Source: Corynebacterium glyciniphilum AJ 3170 (GTDB lineage Bacteria > Actinomycetota > Actinomycetes > Mycobacteriales > Mycobacteriaceae). Taken from it: a DNA stretch of 64,000 bases. Location of the stretch: the NCBI RefSeq assembly GCF_007673095.1, contig NZ_VDYZ01000012.1, forward strand, positions 62,001-126,000, given 5' to 3'. The notes beneath the pieces were generated by a model that had not been told where the DNA came from, searched no databases, and saw only the letters and a program-made list of their open reading frames with translations. Position numbers and translations under genes: made by a program. Shown here in pieces: positions 1 to 8,770 of this stretch. The stretch's first letter is position 1; every line of letters begins with the position of its first letter.

Positions 1-9
1 CCCTTCGAC

Positions 10-15
10 TAGCGT
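10..15 (+). promoter_or_regulatory. -10 hexamer for a probable leaderless start
   Basis: TAGCGT lies 6 bases upstream of the ATG at 22. No Shine-Dalgarno sequence is visible, so transcription probably begins at or near the start codon. Confidence 0.4.
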
Positions 16-21
16 GGCCCC

Positions 22-2616
22 ATGGGCACCACCGTGAGAGTGGAAGAGGACCTGCACATCGTCGACCGGACTGCTCGTGCGCCTGCCCCGTGTGCGGACG
101 AGATCGTGGCGCGGTTGGGGGACGTGGAACGGTTCTCTGCGCTGCGTGACGCCGAGCGACTGATCTCCCGGACGTCACCGAACTCTGACCTGGCTGGTCT
201 GCTCGCCGAACTCCGTCGTAACAGGAGCCTGGTGGCGCAGGTGGCCGGCCAGTTGGACGGTGACTGCGCGCCGTTGGCGGTCGGCGTCGTCCCGTGGCCG
301 CGCCGGGGTGTGCATTCCACCGGTGGGCTCCGGGTCACCGTGCAGTGCGGCGACGGCGGTGGCGGCGACGGCGGTGACGACGTTCTCGCGGTCTGCCGAG
401 GGGTCTCCCGGCACCTGCCCGCCCTGCTGGCGGTCAGTGCGTCCTCCCCGCTGGACGATGAGGGCGTGGACACCGGGTACGCCAGTTCGCGGGCGCTGCA
501 GGCGCCGCGGTGGCCGGCGTCCGGCGCCTATCCCGAGGCCGCGACCATGGACGACTACCGCAGGGACGTGGAGTTCCTGCAGCACACCCGGGTGATCAGC
601 GGGCCGGAGATGATGCACTACGACGTACGGCCTGCCCGGGAGGCGGCACACGGGGAGGCGACAGGTGGGGTCGAGATCCGGCTGTGCGACGCCTGTTCCT
701 CGTCAGCGACGGTGGCGGTGATCGTGGCACTGTGCCGGGCACTGGTCGTCCGCGAGACCGCGCTGGTGCGGCGGGGAACCCCCACCCCGCCGTTACCGGT
801 GCTCCAGCAACGCACCGCGACCTGGCGGGCCGCCCGCTCCGGGATGGAGGGCGAGCTGCTCGACCCGACGGACCTGGAACTGAAACCGGCGGAGGACGTC
901 CTCGTCGCGTTGGTCGATCTCCTCGCCGACGAACTCGGGGACGGGTGCGGGTGGGTCAGGGACACCGTCCGGCAGCTGCTGCGCGCCGGGTCGGGCGCCT
1001 ACCGGCAACGTCGGACGCTCCGCCGTCGGGGCAGGACCGATGATGTGGTGGGCCTGTTGATCGCCGAGACCCTCGACACCGTCGGGCTGGAGGACGCGAC
1101 CCCGCGCACACCGCTGGGCCTGTCGGCCTATGAACCCAGTGTCGTCGACGACCTGGGGGAGGCCTTCTGGGACGAGGCCGTCGACGCCACCGGAACACCC
1201 CGTCCCGTCTCCGCCCCGGCCCTGTCGACGATGGTGCAGACCGGTGCGCTGCGACTGCGGTCCAGGTTGCAGGCGTCCGAGGAGGAACTCACCGACCGGG
1301 GGATCACGTTCCGCGCCAGTGGTACGGACCGCCACCTGGTCTTCCCCATCGACCCGATGCCGAGGATCATCACGGGACCGACGTGGGACACCCTGGCCGC
1401 CGGCGTGGAGCAACGGATGCGGGCGATCAACGCCTTCCTCGACGACATCTACGGCGACCGCGAGATCGTCCGCGCCGGGGTCGTGGATCTGGCGACGCTG
1501 GAACGTGCACCGGGGTTCCGTCGGGTGGGGCGTCACGTTCCGGCAGGGCGGGTGCGTAACCACATCAACGGCGCTGACCTGGTGTGTTCCGACGACGGAC
1601 GGTGGAAGGTGCTCGAGGACAATGTCCGCATGCCGTCGGGTCTGACATTCGCCCTGGCGGCGAGGGACGTGACCTGCCACCATTTCCCGGAGATGCTCGA
1701 GGCCACCGAGCGTGAGTTCGGTGAGGTCGTTGACCCGGCCGGGTCGTTGGAGACGATGTGCACCACGCTGCGTGCGGCAGCACCGCCCGGGGTTGACCCG
1801 GAGCGGGCGCATGTCGTCGTGGCCTCCGCGGGGGAGGAGGACAGCACCTTCGCCGAGCAGTCGCTCATCGCCGGAGTCGGCGGATTCTCCGTGTGCACCA
1901 CCGACCAGATCCTGGTGGACGCCGACGACGACGGGACGCCCACCCTGTGGGACGTCTCCCGCACACGACGGAGACGGGTGGACGTGGTCTACATGCGGAT
2001 GGAGGAGGAGATGTTCCTGTCCTCCACCGGGGCCGACGGGACGGTGCTGCGTGACCCCTTCCAGACCGTGCTCGCCGCAGGTACCGTCGCGGTGGCGAAC
2101 GCCCTGGGCAACGGTGTCGCCGACGACAAGGCGATCTACGCCCGTGTTCCGACGATGATCGACTTCTACCTGGGGGAGCGCCCGGCGCTGGACCAGGTCA
2201 CGACGTACCTCTGCTCGGTGCGGGAACAGCGTGACCAGGTCCTCGACCGTCTCGGGGAACTGGTCGTCAAACCGATCGACGGGTACGGAGGCGCCGGCAT
2301 CACCGTCGGGCCGGAATGTACCGAGGAGCAGCTGGCGGCACGGCGCAGGGAACTGCTGACCCAGCCGGACCAGTTCATCGCCCAGGAGGTTGTGCGGCTG
2401 TCGACGTTGCCGACCTTCGACGGTCTCGGAATCCAGCGCCGTCACGTGGACCTGCGGATGTTCTCGCACCTCCGGCAGCCCGGCGGCCCCGGTACCGCGG
2501 TGGAGGCCCTGACCGTGCCGGCAGGTCTGACCCGTGTCGCGCCGGCGGGCTCGATGATCGTGAACTCCTCCCGCGGTGGTGGCGGCAAGGACACGTGGAT
2601 CCTGCGGGGCAGGTAG
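22..2616 (+). CDS. GCS2-type carboxylate-amine ligase fused to circularly permuted ATP-grasp domain
   Basis: An 864-residue two-domain protein. The N-terminal part (about 5-340) resembles the glutamate-cysteine ligase 2/YbdK family: it opens with VRVEED and has HYDVRP near residue 195. The C-terminal part (about 430-864) resembles the circularly permuted ATP-grasp type 2 family, with VLEDNVRMPSG near 529, VVKPIDGYGGAG near 748, HVDLRMFSH near 803 and NSSRGGGGKDTW near 848. Both halves belong to families that make amide bonds using ATP, so the protein probably builds a small gamma-glutamyl or peptide-like product; the substrate is unknown. The start has no Shine-Dalgarno but has a close upstream -10. 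Family assignment is fairly firm; function is inference. Confidence 0.85.
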   Translation: MGTTVRVEEDLHIVDRTARAPAPCADEIVARLGDVERFSALRDAERLISRTSPNSDLAGLLAELRRNRSLVAQVAGQLDGDCAPLAVGVVPWPRRGVHSTGGLRVTVQCGDGGGGDGGDDVLAVCRGVSRHLPALLAVSASSPLDDEGVDTGYASSRALQAPRWPASGAYPEAATMDDYRRDVEFLQHTRVISGPEMMHYDVRPAREAAHGEATGGVEIRLCDACSSSATVAVIVALCRALVVRETALVRRGTPTPPLPVLQQRTATWRAARSGMEGELLDPTDLELKPAEDVLVALVDLLADELGDGCGWVRDTVRQLLRAGSGAYRQRRTLRRRGRTDDVVGLLIAETLDTVGLEDATPRTPLGLSAYEPSVVDDLGEAFWDEAVDATGTPRPVSAPALSTMVQTGALRLRSRLQASEEELTDRGITFRASGTDRHLVFPIDPMPRIITGPTWDTLAAGVEQRMRAINAFLDDIYGDREIVRAGVVDLATLERAPGFRRVGRHVPAGRVRNHINGADLVCSDDGRWKVLEDNVRMPSGLTFALAARDVTCHHFPEMLEATEREFGEVVDPAGSLETMCTTLRAAAPPGVDPERAHVVVASAGEEDSTFAEQSLIAGVGGFSVCTTDQILVDADDDGTPTLWDVSRTRRRRVDVVYMRMEEEMFLSSTGADGTVLRDPFQTVLAAGTVAVANALGNGVADDKAIYARVPTMIDFYLGERPALDQVTTYLCSVREQRDQVLDRLGELVVKPIDGYGGAGITVGPECTEEQLAARRRELLTQPDQFIAQEVVRLSTLPTFDGLGIQRRHVDLRMFSHLRQPGGPGTAVEALTVPAGLTRVAPAGSMIVNSSRGGGGKDTWILRGR

Positions 2617-2640
2617 CCGAGCAGGTAGAATCACGGGCCT

Positions 2641-4467
2641 GTGAGACATACCTACGCCCCCAGCCTCGCCCCCGACGGGTCTGCTATCGCCTATGTCCTG
2701 CATGACGGGGTGTCTCCGCGTGCGATGCAGTCGCGGCTCACCGGCGGCGAACGCCCGGTCGTCATCCCGACGGAAGGGCCGGCGGTGGCGGTCCGCTACT
2801 CGCCGGACGGGCACTGGTTGGCGGTGGAGGTGTCACCCCAGGGTACCGAGCGCAACGAGATCTGGCTGGTGTCCAGCGACCCGGACGACCCGTCCGCGGT
2901 ACTCGTCCGGGACAGCGGCGACGCGAAGACGTCGGTCGTGGAGTGGGACAACGATCTGCTCGCCGTGGATGCGGTCGGCTCCGACGGGGTGGCCGAGGGG
3001 CGCCGGTTCGACCCGGAGACCGGACGTACCGAGGTGGTGGACCGTAGGGCTGACGGGCAGCTCGTCGCCGCCGAGAGCGGTTACGCCCTGATGCGCGTCG
3101 GCCCGCGGGGGAACCGGGAACTGCTGCTGATCCGTCCTGACGGGTCCTGGCGGCCCGTCCTGCCGCCGCAGCCGGGATCCACCACCGATGACGGCCATAT
3201 TCTGCCGCCGGTGGGGGATGAGCCACCGGTACTGCTGGTCATCGGTGACCATGGCGCGGACCGCAGGCGGGTGATGAGGATCCGCGAGCGGGACGGGGTG
3301 ATGTCGGTCCGTGAACTGATCGGGCACGCCAACGCCGACGTCGACGAGTTCATCGTCAGTGAGGACCGCGCGACTGCCGCGGTGCTGTGGAACCAGGACG
3401 GGGTCTCCTCTCTCGAGGTGTTTCTCCTGGACGCCCACGAACGGGTGACGGTGCGACGTTCCGTCCGCCTGCCCGGCATGGTGGGCCGTGGCCTGACCCT
3501 CACCGGGGACGGCCGTCTGCTCGCGCTGGCGGTGGAGAGCCCGGACGTCCCGCGGGCGGTGCACCTGGTGGACTGCCGTAGCGGCGTGGTCACACCGCTG
3601 AACACCACCCCAGACAGTTCCGGCGGTTCCGGCAGTTCCAGTAGTCCCGACCGGCCGTTGCTGGCGGCGGTGCAGCAGCCCCAACTGCTGCACTTCACCG
3701 CCCGGGACGGTGTCGAGTTGTCGGGCTGGCTGTACCGCGGCGCGAACCCCGAGTTCGAGCCGGCCGGTGGGAGACGTCCGGTCCTGCTGCACTTCCACGG
3801 TGGGCCGGAGGGGCAGTCGCGCCCGGAACACCACGATGTCCTGCGTGAGGTCATCGACGCGGGCATCACGGTGTTCACCCCGAATGTGCGTGGTTCCTTC
3901 GGCGGTGGACGCACGTTCATGCACGCCGACAACCGGTACGGCCGGTTCGCCGGGATCGACGACCTGGAGGACTGCGTCCGGTTCCTGGTGTCGATGGGGG
4001 TGGCGGACCCGGACCGCATGGCGATCAGTGGCCGGTCCTACGGCGGGTACCTCACCAACATCGGCGTCACCTGGTTCCCCTCCCTGTTCCGCGCGGCGGT
4101 GAGCGCCTGTGGCATGAGTGACCTGCAGACGTTCTACCGGGACACCGAGCCCTGGATCGCCAGCGCGGCCTACCCGAAGTACGGCTACCCGATCCAGGAC
4201 GGGGAACTGCTGCGCGAGGTGTCGCCGCTGCACCGGGTGGACAGGGTGCGTACCCCGGTGCTGTTCATCCACGGCGCCAACGACACCAATGTGCCGCCGA
4301 GTGAGTACCGGCAGATGAAGGCCGCGATGGACGCACGTGGCGTGCCCACCAGCGAGCTGGTGATGGAGGACGAGGGCCATGAGTTCGTCAAGGCGGTGAA
4401 CCGGCAGCGGATCGCCGGGCGGATGGTGTCCTTCCTCCGGGAGCACGGGGTCGCCCCCGACTCGTGA
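2641..4467 (+). CDS. S9 family (prolyl oligopeptidase-type) serine peptidase
   Basis: A 608-residue cytoplasmic-looking serine hydrolase with no signal peptide. The N-terminal two thirds look like the beta-propeller of S9 peptidases (for example TYAPSLAPDGSAIAYV near the start). The C-terminal alpha/beta hydrolase domain carries nucleophile Ser466 in GRSYGGY, Asp548 in HGANDTNVP and His580 in DEGHEF, in the right order and spacing. It is expected to cleave short peptides, perhaps after proline or as an acylaminoacyl peptidase. The GTG start sits 25 bases after the previous gene, with TAGAAT (2626-2631) as a possible -10. A low-complexity GGSGSSSS stretch near residue 330 lies just before the hydrolase domain. 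Confidence 0.88.
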   Translation: MRHTYAPSLAPDGSAIAYVLHDGVSPRAMQSRLTGGERPVVIPTEGPAVAVRYSPDGHWLAVEVSPQGTERNEIWLVSSDPDDPSAVLVRDSGDAKTSVVEWDNDLLAVDAVGSDGVAEGRRFDPETGRTEVVDRRADGQLVAAESGYALMRVGPRGNRELLLIRPDGSWRPVLPPQPGSTTDDGHILPPVGDEPPVLLVIGDHGADRRRVMRIRERDGVMSVRELIGHANADVDEFIVSEDRATAAVLWNQDGVSSLEVFLLDAHERVTVRRSVRLPGMVGRGLTLTGDGRLLALAVESPDVPRAVHLVDCRSGVVTPLNTTPDSSGGSGSSSSPDRPLLAAVQQPQLLHFTARDGVELSGWLYRGANPEFEPAGGRRPVLLHFHGGPEGQSRPEHHDVLREVIDAGITVFTPNVRGSFGGGRTFMHADNRYGRFAGIDDLEDCVRFLVSMGVADPDRMAISGRSYGGYLTNIGVTWFPSLFRAAVSACGMSDLQTFYRDTEPWIASAAYPKYGYPIQDGELLREVSPLHRVDRVRTPVLFIHGANDTNVPPSEYRQMKAAMDARGVPTSELVMEDEGHEFVKAVNRQRIAGRMVSFLREHGVAPDS

Positions 4468-4543
4468 TTACTCCTGATTACTCCTGGGACGGACACTCAG
4501 GGGTGGTCCGCCGACGAAAAAACAACCGGAGGTCTCCGTCCCA
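4464..4543 (+). terminator. Hairpin and 10-bp direct repeat after the S9 peptidase gene
   Basis: A direct repeat of TGATTACTCC overlaps the stop codon at about 4464-4484. It is followed by perfect 9-bp arms TGGGACGGA (4485-4493) and TCCGTCCCA (4535-4543). The loop is long and contains an A6 run. It could terminate the upstream transcript, but the long loop makes this uncertain. Confidence 0.4.
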
Positions 4544-4582
4544 GACGCGGGCCGGGCGATACCGGGTGGTTAACTGGTCCCC

Positions 4583-5905
4583 ATGACTGACTCCACCGGT
4601 CCCGCAGACTTCCGCGACATCAGCGACATCAGCGATTTCATTGACTTCATCGACGCATCCCCCAGCAGCTACCACGCGGCCGCGGAGGCCGCGTCCCGGC
4701 TGGAGGCGGCCGGGTTCACCCGGCAGGACGAGAAGGAACGGTGGGACGCCGGCGCCGGCGGGCACTACATCGTGCGTGGTGGTGCGGTGCTGGCCTGGCG
4801 GATCCCGGAACCCGCCGGAGACGGGGAGCGGCCGCTGCGGTTCCGCATCGTCGGGTCCCACACCGATTCACCCGGGCTGAAGCTTAAACCGGTCGGTGAC
4901 ATCGTCGGGCCGGGCGGGTGGCGGCAGGCCGCCGTGGAGGTCTACGGTGGGGCGATCCTGCCGGCGTGGCTGGACCGCGAGCTGCGGCTGGCAGGGCGCG
5001 TCGTCCTGGCTGACGGCACCGAGCATCTGGTGCGCACGCGGCCGGTACTCCGGGTCCCGCACCTGGCGATCCACCTGGACCGTGCCGTCAACAACGGGCT
5101 CACCCTGGACCGGCAGCAGCACATGCAGCCGGTGTTCGCGGTCGGGGACGGGGCACCCACGATCGGGGAGGTCATCGCCGATTCTCTCGATGCCGAGGGA
5201 GTGACACCGGCGGACATCCTCGCCCATGACCTGATCACCGTGGACGCTCAGCGTGGCGCGGTGTTCGGTGCACAGGACGACTTCATTGCCGCAGGACGCA
5301 TGGACAACCTCAGCAGTGTCTTCACCTCTCTGCAGGCGTTCCTCGCTGCACGCCCCGACAGTGCTGACGGCATCTCAAGCATCCCCGTGTTCGCGGCCTT
5401 CGACCACGAGGAGGTGGGCAGTGCGACCACCAGTGGGGCGGCCGGCCCGGTGCTCGAGGACGTCCTGACCCGCACCGCCGCCTCCCTCGGCGCGGATGCG
5501 GAGGAGACCCGGGCGATGTTCGCCCGGTCGTCCTGCGTCTCCGCCGACGCCGCGCACTCCGTCCACCCGAACTACGCCGGTAAACATGACCCTGTGCACC
5601 GTCCGGTGATCAACGGCGGACCGGTACTGAAGGTCAACGCCAACCAGCGGTACGCCTCCGACGCCACGACCTCGGCGGCCTGGCGGGCGGCGTGCCGCAG
5701 TGTCGGGGCGCCCGACCAGGTTTTCGCGGGGAACAACGACGTGCCCTGCGGCTCGACCATCGGGCCGATCACCGCCACCCGGCTCGGTATCCCGACGGTG
5801 GACGTGGGGATACCGCTGTTGTCGATGCACTCCGCCCGGGAGATGGCGGGTGTCCACGACCTCGCCTGGTTCACCGACACGCTGCGGGCGTGGTGGGAAC
5901 AGTGA
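4583..5905 (+). CDS. M18 family aspartyl/general aminopeptidase
   Basis: A 440-residue zinc aminopeptidase that removes N-terminal (probably acidic) residues from peptides in the cytoplasm. All hallmark M18 motifs are visible: HTDSPG with His93 and Asp95, AGRMDN with Asp241, FDHEEVGS with the Glu276-Glu277 pair, HPNYAGKHDP, GNNDVPCGSTIGP and the metal-binding MHSARE with His416. Length agrees with the family. TTAACT lies 7 bases before the ATG, consistent with leaderless expression. The stop codon overlaps the GTG start of the next gene, so the two are probably translationally coupled. Confidence 0.92.
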   Translation: MTDSTGPADFRDISDISDFIDFIDASPSSYHAAAEAASRLEAAGFTRQDEKERWDAGAGGHYIVRGGAVLAWRIPEPAGDGERPLRFRIVGSHTDSPGLKLKPVGDIVGPGGWRQAAVEVYGGAILPAWLDRELRLAGRVVLADGTEHLVRTRPVLRVPHLAIHLDRAVNNGLTLDRQQHMQPVFAVGDGAPTIGEVIADSLDAEGVTPADILAHDLITVDAQRGAVFGAQDDFIAAGRMDNLSSVFTSLQAFLAARPDSADGISSIPVFAAFDHEEVGSATTSGAAGPVLEDVLTRTAASLGADAEETRAMFARSSCVSADAAHSVHPNYAGKHDPVHRPVINGGPVLKVNANQRYASDATTSAAWRAACRSVGAPDQVFAGNNDVPCGSTIGPITATRLGIPTVDVGIPLLSMHSAREMAGVHDLAWFTDTLRAWWEQ

Positions 5906-6393
5906 CCGACACGAACCCGTACTGCCACATCCTCTTCGAGCACCCGGCCATTCCCGGCAACACCGGCAGCGCCATCCGTCTGTGCGCCGGTACAGGTGCT
6001 TCCCTGCATCTGGCGGAGCCCCTGGGCTTCAACTTCGACGACAAGCACCTCAAACGGGCCGGACTGGACTACCACGACCTTGCGGACGTGCACATCCATC
6101 CGTCGCTGGACTCCGCCCTCACCACCCTGACCGGCCCGGCGGGGGCGCGGGTCATCGCCTTCACCGCCCACGCCGAGACCTGGCACACCGACATCGACTA
6201 TGAACCCGGCGACGTCCTGCTGTTCGGTACCGAACCCACCGGGCTCACGGAGGAGGCGCTCGCCGACCCGCGGATCACCCGGCAGGTACGCATCCCGATG
6301 CTGCCCGGCAGACGCAGCATGAACCTCTCCAACGCTGCCGCAGTGGCAGCGTACGAGGCCTGGCGGCAGGCGGGGTTCCCGGGCGGACGCTGA
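5902..6393 (+). CDS. SpoU/TrmL-family RNA 2'-O-methyltransferase
   Basis: A 163-residue SPOUT methyltransferase, most like TrmL, which methylates the wobble ribose (position 34) of some leucine tRNAs using S-adenosylmethionine. Visible motifs are PGNTGSAIRLCA near the N-terminus (motif 1), LFGTEPTGL (motif 2) and IPMLPGRRSMNLSNAAAVA (motif 3), which forms the trefoil knot cofactor site. The GTG start overlaps the preceding TGA by three bases. The length suits TrmL, which has no extra RNA-binding domain. The exact tRNA target cannot be read from the sequence. Confidence 0.88.
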   Translation: MTDTNPYCHILFEHPAIPGNTGSAIRLCAGTGASLHLAEPLGFNFDDKHLKRAGLDYHDLADVHIHPSLDSALTTLTGPAGARVIAFTAHAETWHTDIDYEPGDVLLFGTEPTGLTEEALADPRITRQVRIPMLPGRRSMNLSNAAAVAAYEAWRQAGFPGGR

Positions 6394-6411
6394 GGGTGAC
6401 ATACTGGTGCC

Positions 6412-7293
6412 GTGACTGAGACTCCGGAGACCGCTGACACTGCTGATACTGCCACCAGGCTGGACGGGAAACTCTACCGCGACGAGATCGTCGAGGACCT
6501 CACCCGCCGGGTGGCGGCGCTGAAGGAGAAAGGGGTCACGCCGGGACTGGCCACCGTCCTGGTCGGTGACGACCCCGCCAGCCATTCCTACGTGAAGATG
6601 AAGCACCGCGACTGCGAGCAGATCGGTGTGAACAGTATCCGGCGCGACCTCCCGGCGGACGTGAGCCAGGAGGAGCTCAACGCCGTGATCGACGAGCTCA
6701 ACGCCGATCCGGGGTGCACCGGCTACATCGTCCAGCTGCCGTTGCCGAAGCACCTCGACGAGAATGCGGTGCTCGAACGTATCGACCCGGCCAAGGACGC
6801 CGACGGCCTGCACCCGGTGAACCTCGGCAAGCTGGTGCTGATGGAGCCCGCCCCGCTGCCCTGCACCCCGAACGGCGCGATCTCGTTGCTGCGCCGCTAC
6901 GGTGTAGAGCTCGACGGGGCGAAGGCGGTCGTCATCGGTCGTGGCGTGACCGTGGGTCGCCCCATCGGGCTGATGCTCACCCGTCGGTCGGAGAACTCCA
7001 CCGTGGTGTTGTGCCACACCGGTACCAGGGACCTGGTCAAGGAGACCCGCGACGCCGACATCATCATCGCGGCCGCCGGTAAGCCGCACATGCTCACCGC
7101 CGACATGGTCAAGCCCGGTGCCGCGGTCCTCGACGTCGGGGTCTCGCGTGTGGACGGCAAGCTCGCCGGTGACGTGCATCCCGACGTGTGGGACGTGGCC
7201 GGTGCGGTGTCGCCGAACCCCGGTGGTGTGGGGCCGCTGACGCGTGCCTTCCTGATCCACAATGTCGTGGAACGGGCGGAGCGGCTGGTGTGA
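6412..7293 (+). CDS. folD: Bifunctional methylenetetrahydrofolate dehydrogenase/cyclohydrolase
   Basis: A 293-residue FolD, interconverting 5,10-methylene-, 5,10-methenyl- and 10-formyl-tetrahydrofolate with NADP, and so supplying one-carbon units for purines and formylmethionine. The catalytic YxxxK is YVKMK (Tyr60, Lys64). [29 protein letters not shown], the nucleotide-binding [11 protein letters not shown] and the C-terminal PGGVGPLT are all present. The first 15 residues are a variable lead. The GTG start follows the methyltransferase by 18 bases. The stop codon is shared with the start of the DUF3017 gene. Confidence 0.96.
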   Translation: MTETPETADTADTATRLDGKLYRDEIVEDLTRRVAALKEKGVTPGLATVLVGDDPASHSYVKMKHRDCEQIGVNSIRRDLPADVSQEELNAVIDELNADPGCTGYIVQLPLPKHLDENAVLERIDPAKDADGLHPVNLGKLVLMEPAPLPCTPNGAISLLRRYGVELDGAKAVVIGRGVTVGRPIGLMLTRRSENSTVVLCHTGTRDLVKETRDADIIIAAAGKPHMLTADMVKPGAAVLDVGVSRVDGKLAGDVHPDVWDVAGAVSPNPGGVGPLTRAFLIHNVVERAERLV

Positions 7294-7682
7294 GTGAGGA
7301 GGGGGCCGGCGGTAGCGCCGGGGCAGACAAGGCCGACCTTGTTGAGCTGACGCCGGCGGAGCGCAGGACGCTGCTGCGTAACCCGCATGATGCGGAGGTG
7401 CCGCATTCGCGGCTGAACCAGACACTGCAGATGCTGCTGGTCATCGGTTTCGTCCTGGTGATGGTGGTGGGGCTGGTGTTCCTGGTGGCGGACCGGTGGC
7501 GTCGGGGGACGGTCACCGTCGGCACCGGCATGCTCGTTCTCGGCGCTCTGCGGTGGGTGGTCGACGGGGAGATCCTGGGGGTGCTCTCCGTCCGGTCGCG
7601 GAAGTTCGATTCGTTGTTCTGTCTCGCCGTCGGGGCGTCGATGCTGCTGGTCGCGGTGTCCGTCGATGCGCTGGGGAGCTGA
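7290..7682 (+). CDS. DUF3017-type small membrane protein
   Basis: A 130-residue protein whose GTG start overlaps the folD stop by four bases; longer readings in this frame run into folD and are unlikely. Three hydrophobic segments are visible, at about residues 45-66 ([18 protein letters not shown]), 75-90 and 108-125. It matches the actinobacterial DUF3017 family, which I recall next to folD in corynebacteria. Function is unknown. Confidence 0.8.
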   Translation: MSEEGAGGSAGADKADLVELTPAERRTLLRNPHDAEVPHSRLNQTLQMLLVIGFVLVMVVGLVFLVADRWRRGTVTVGTGMLVLGALRWVVDGEILGVLSVRSRKFDSLFCLAVGASMLLVAVSVDALGS

Positions 7683-7684
7683 CG

Positions 7685-8656
7685 GTGAGCACCGTAGGTA
7701 CAGTTTCCGAGCTGCCGGGGATGCGACGGACCTTCGCTGAGGGGGAGCTGACGCTGGGGCTGAGTCTGCCGGTGGGGCCGGGTGCGGAAGACGGGGTGGG
7801 TGCAGAGGACGGCGGCGACGTCGCACGTCAGGTGGAGCTGGTCAGGGCGGCGGAAGAGGCCGGGGTCGCGGCTGTGTGGGCCCGCGACATTCCGTTGCGG
7901 GTCGACACCTTCGGGGACGTCGGGCAGATCCACGACCCGTTCATGTTCCTCACGTGGCTGGCGGCGCACACGGAGACGATCGCACTGGGTACCGCGGCGA
8001 TCGTGCTGCCGTTGGCGCACCCCCTGCTGCTGGCGAAACGGTCCGCGGGTCTGGACCGGCTCAGCGGGGGACGTTTCCTCATGGGGGTGGCCAGTGGCGA
8101 CCGTCCCGAGGAGTTCCCTGCCTTCGGCATGGAGAAGGGGGACCGTGCCGCCGTGTTCCGTGAGCACCTGGAGGTGTTGCAGGCCGGGTGGTCGTCCACC
8201 GGACGTCCGGTGCGGTGGTCGCGGGGCCGCATGGGTGGAGCGGACGTCGTCCCGAAACCGACGGTAGGGCGTGTGCCGGTGCTGCCGACGGGGTCGTGCC
8301 AGCAGAACATGGACTACAACGCCGCCCACGGCGACGGGTGGATCACCTACCACCGAACCCTGCCCCAGCAGAAGGTGATGGTCGACCGGTGGCGGGCGTC
8401 CTGCGGGGACGCTTTCGCACCGTTCGCCGAATCGATGTGGGTCGATCTGGCGGAGGACCCCGACCTGCCGGTCGAGGGACGTGACTTCGGGTACCGGACG
8501 GGGCGGCACGGGCTGCTGAGAATCCTGTCGTCGCAACGCGACATGGGCGTGAACCATGTGTCACTGCACCTCAGCAGCCGGACCAGGCCGGTGGACGAGA
8601 TGTTGACCGAGCTGGCGGAGCACGTGCTGCCGGAGTTCCCCGCACTCAGCGGCTAA
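7685..8656 (+). CDS. Luciferase-like monooxygenase (LLM class, BA3436-like) oxidoreductase
   Basis: A 323-residue TIM-barrel flavin-dependent oxidoreductase. Family features include AAEEAGVAAVWARDIP, DVGQIHDPFMFLTWLAAHT, LGTAAIVLPLAHPLLLAKR, LDRLSGGRFLMGVASGDRPEE and a C-terminal GVNHVSLHL. It should use reduced FMN or F420 on a small substrate that cannot be named. The GTG start lies 2 bases after the DUF3017 stop, so it belongs to the folD transcript. It also directly precedes a sulfate importer operon. Some relatives release sulfite from organosulfonates, so a sulfur role is possible, but that is inference from position only. Confidence 0.82.
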   Translation: MSTVGTVSELPGMRRTFAEGELTLGLSLPVGPGAEDGVGAEDGGDVARQVELVRAAEEAGVAAVWARDIPLRVDTFGDVGQIHDPFMFLTWLAAHTETIALGTAAIVLPLAHPLLLAKRSAGLDRLSGGRFLMGVASGDRPEEFPAFGMEKGDRAAVFREHLEVLQAGWSSTGRPVRWSRGRMGGADVVPKPTVGRVPVLPTGSCQQNMDYNAAHGDGWITYHRTLPQQKVMVDRWRASCGDAFAPFAESMWVDLAEDPDLPVEGRDFGYRTGRHGLLRILSSQRDMGVNHVSLHLSSRTRPVDEMLTELAEHVLPEFPALSG

Positions 8657-8733
8657 TCGGACGCCCGATTCCATTCGGTGTGAATCGAACTCTGCGGCGT
8701 CGGTCGGCCGGCCGGATAGTGTCTCCTGCGTAG

Positions 8734-8749
8734 TAGACAGAGCAGTCTG
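8734..8749 (+). promoter_or_regulatory. McbR-like operator upstream of the sulfate importer
   Basis: TAGAC-AGAGCA-GTCTG fits the C. glutamicum McbR box TAGAC-N6-GTCTA with one mismatch. McbR is the TetR-type repressor of methionine and cysteine supply genes. The site lies 21 bases before the GTG of the sulfate-binding protein, where bound repressor would block transcription. Confidence 0.6.
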
Positions 8750-8770
8750 TGCGGAGGAGAGGGAATCGTC

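Noticed and set aside
793..2814. Long minus-strand frame opposite the ligase fusion gene
   Set aside because: Arg/Gly/Val-rich antisense translation without any motif; the plus strand carries clear families.
5572..7425. Long minus-strand frame across the M18, methyltransferase and folD genes
   Set aside because: It runs opposite three well-identified genes and has no recognisable domain.
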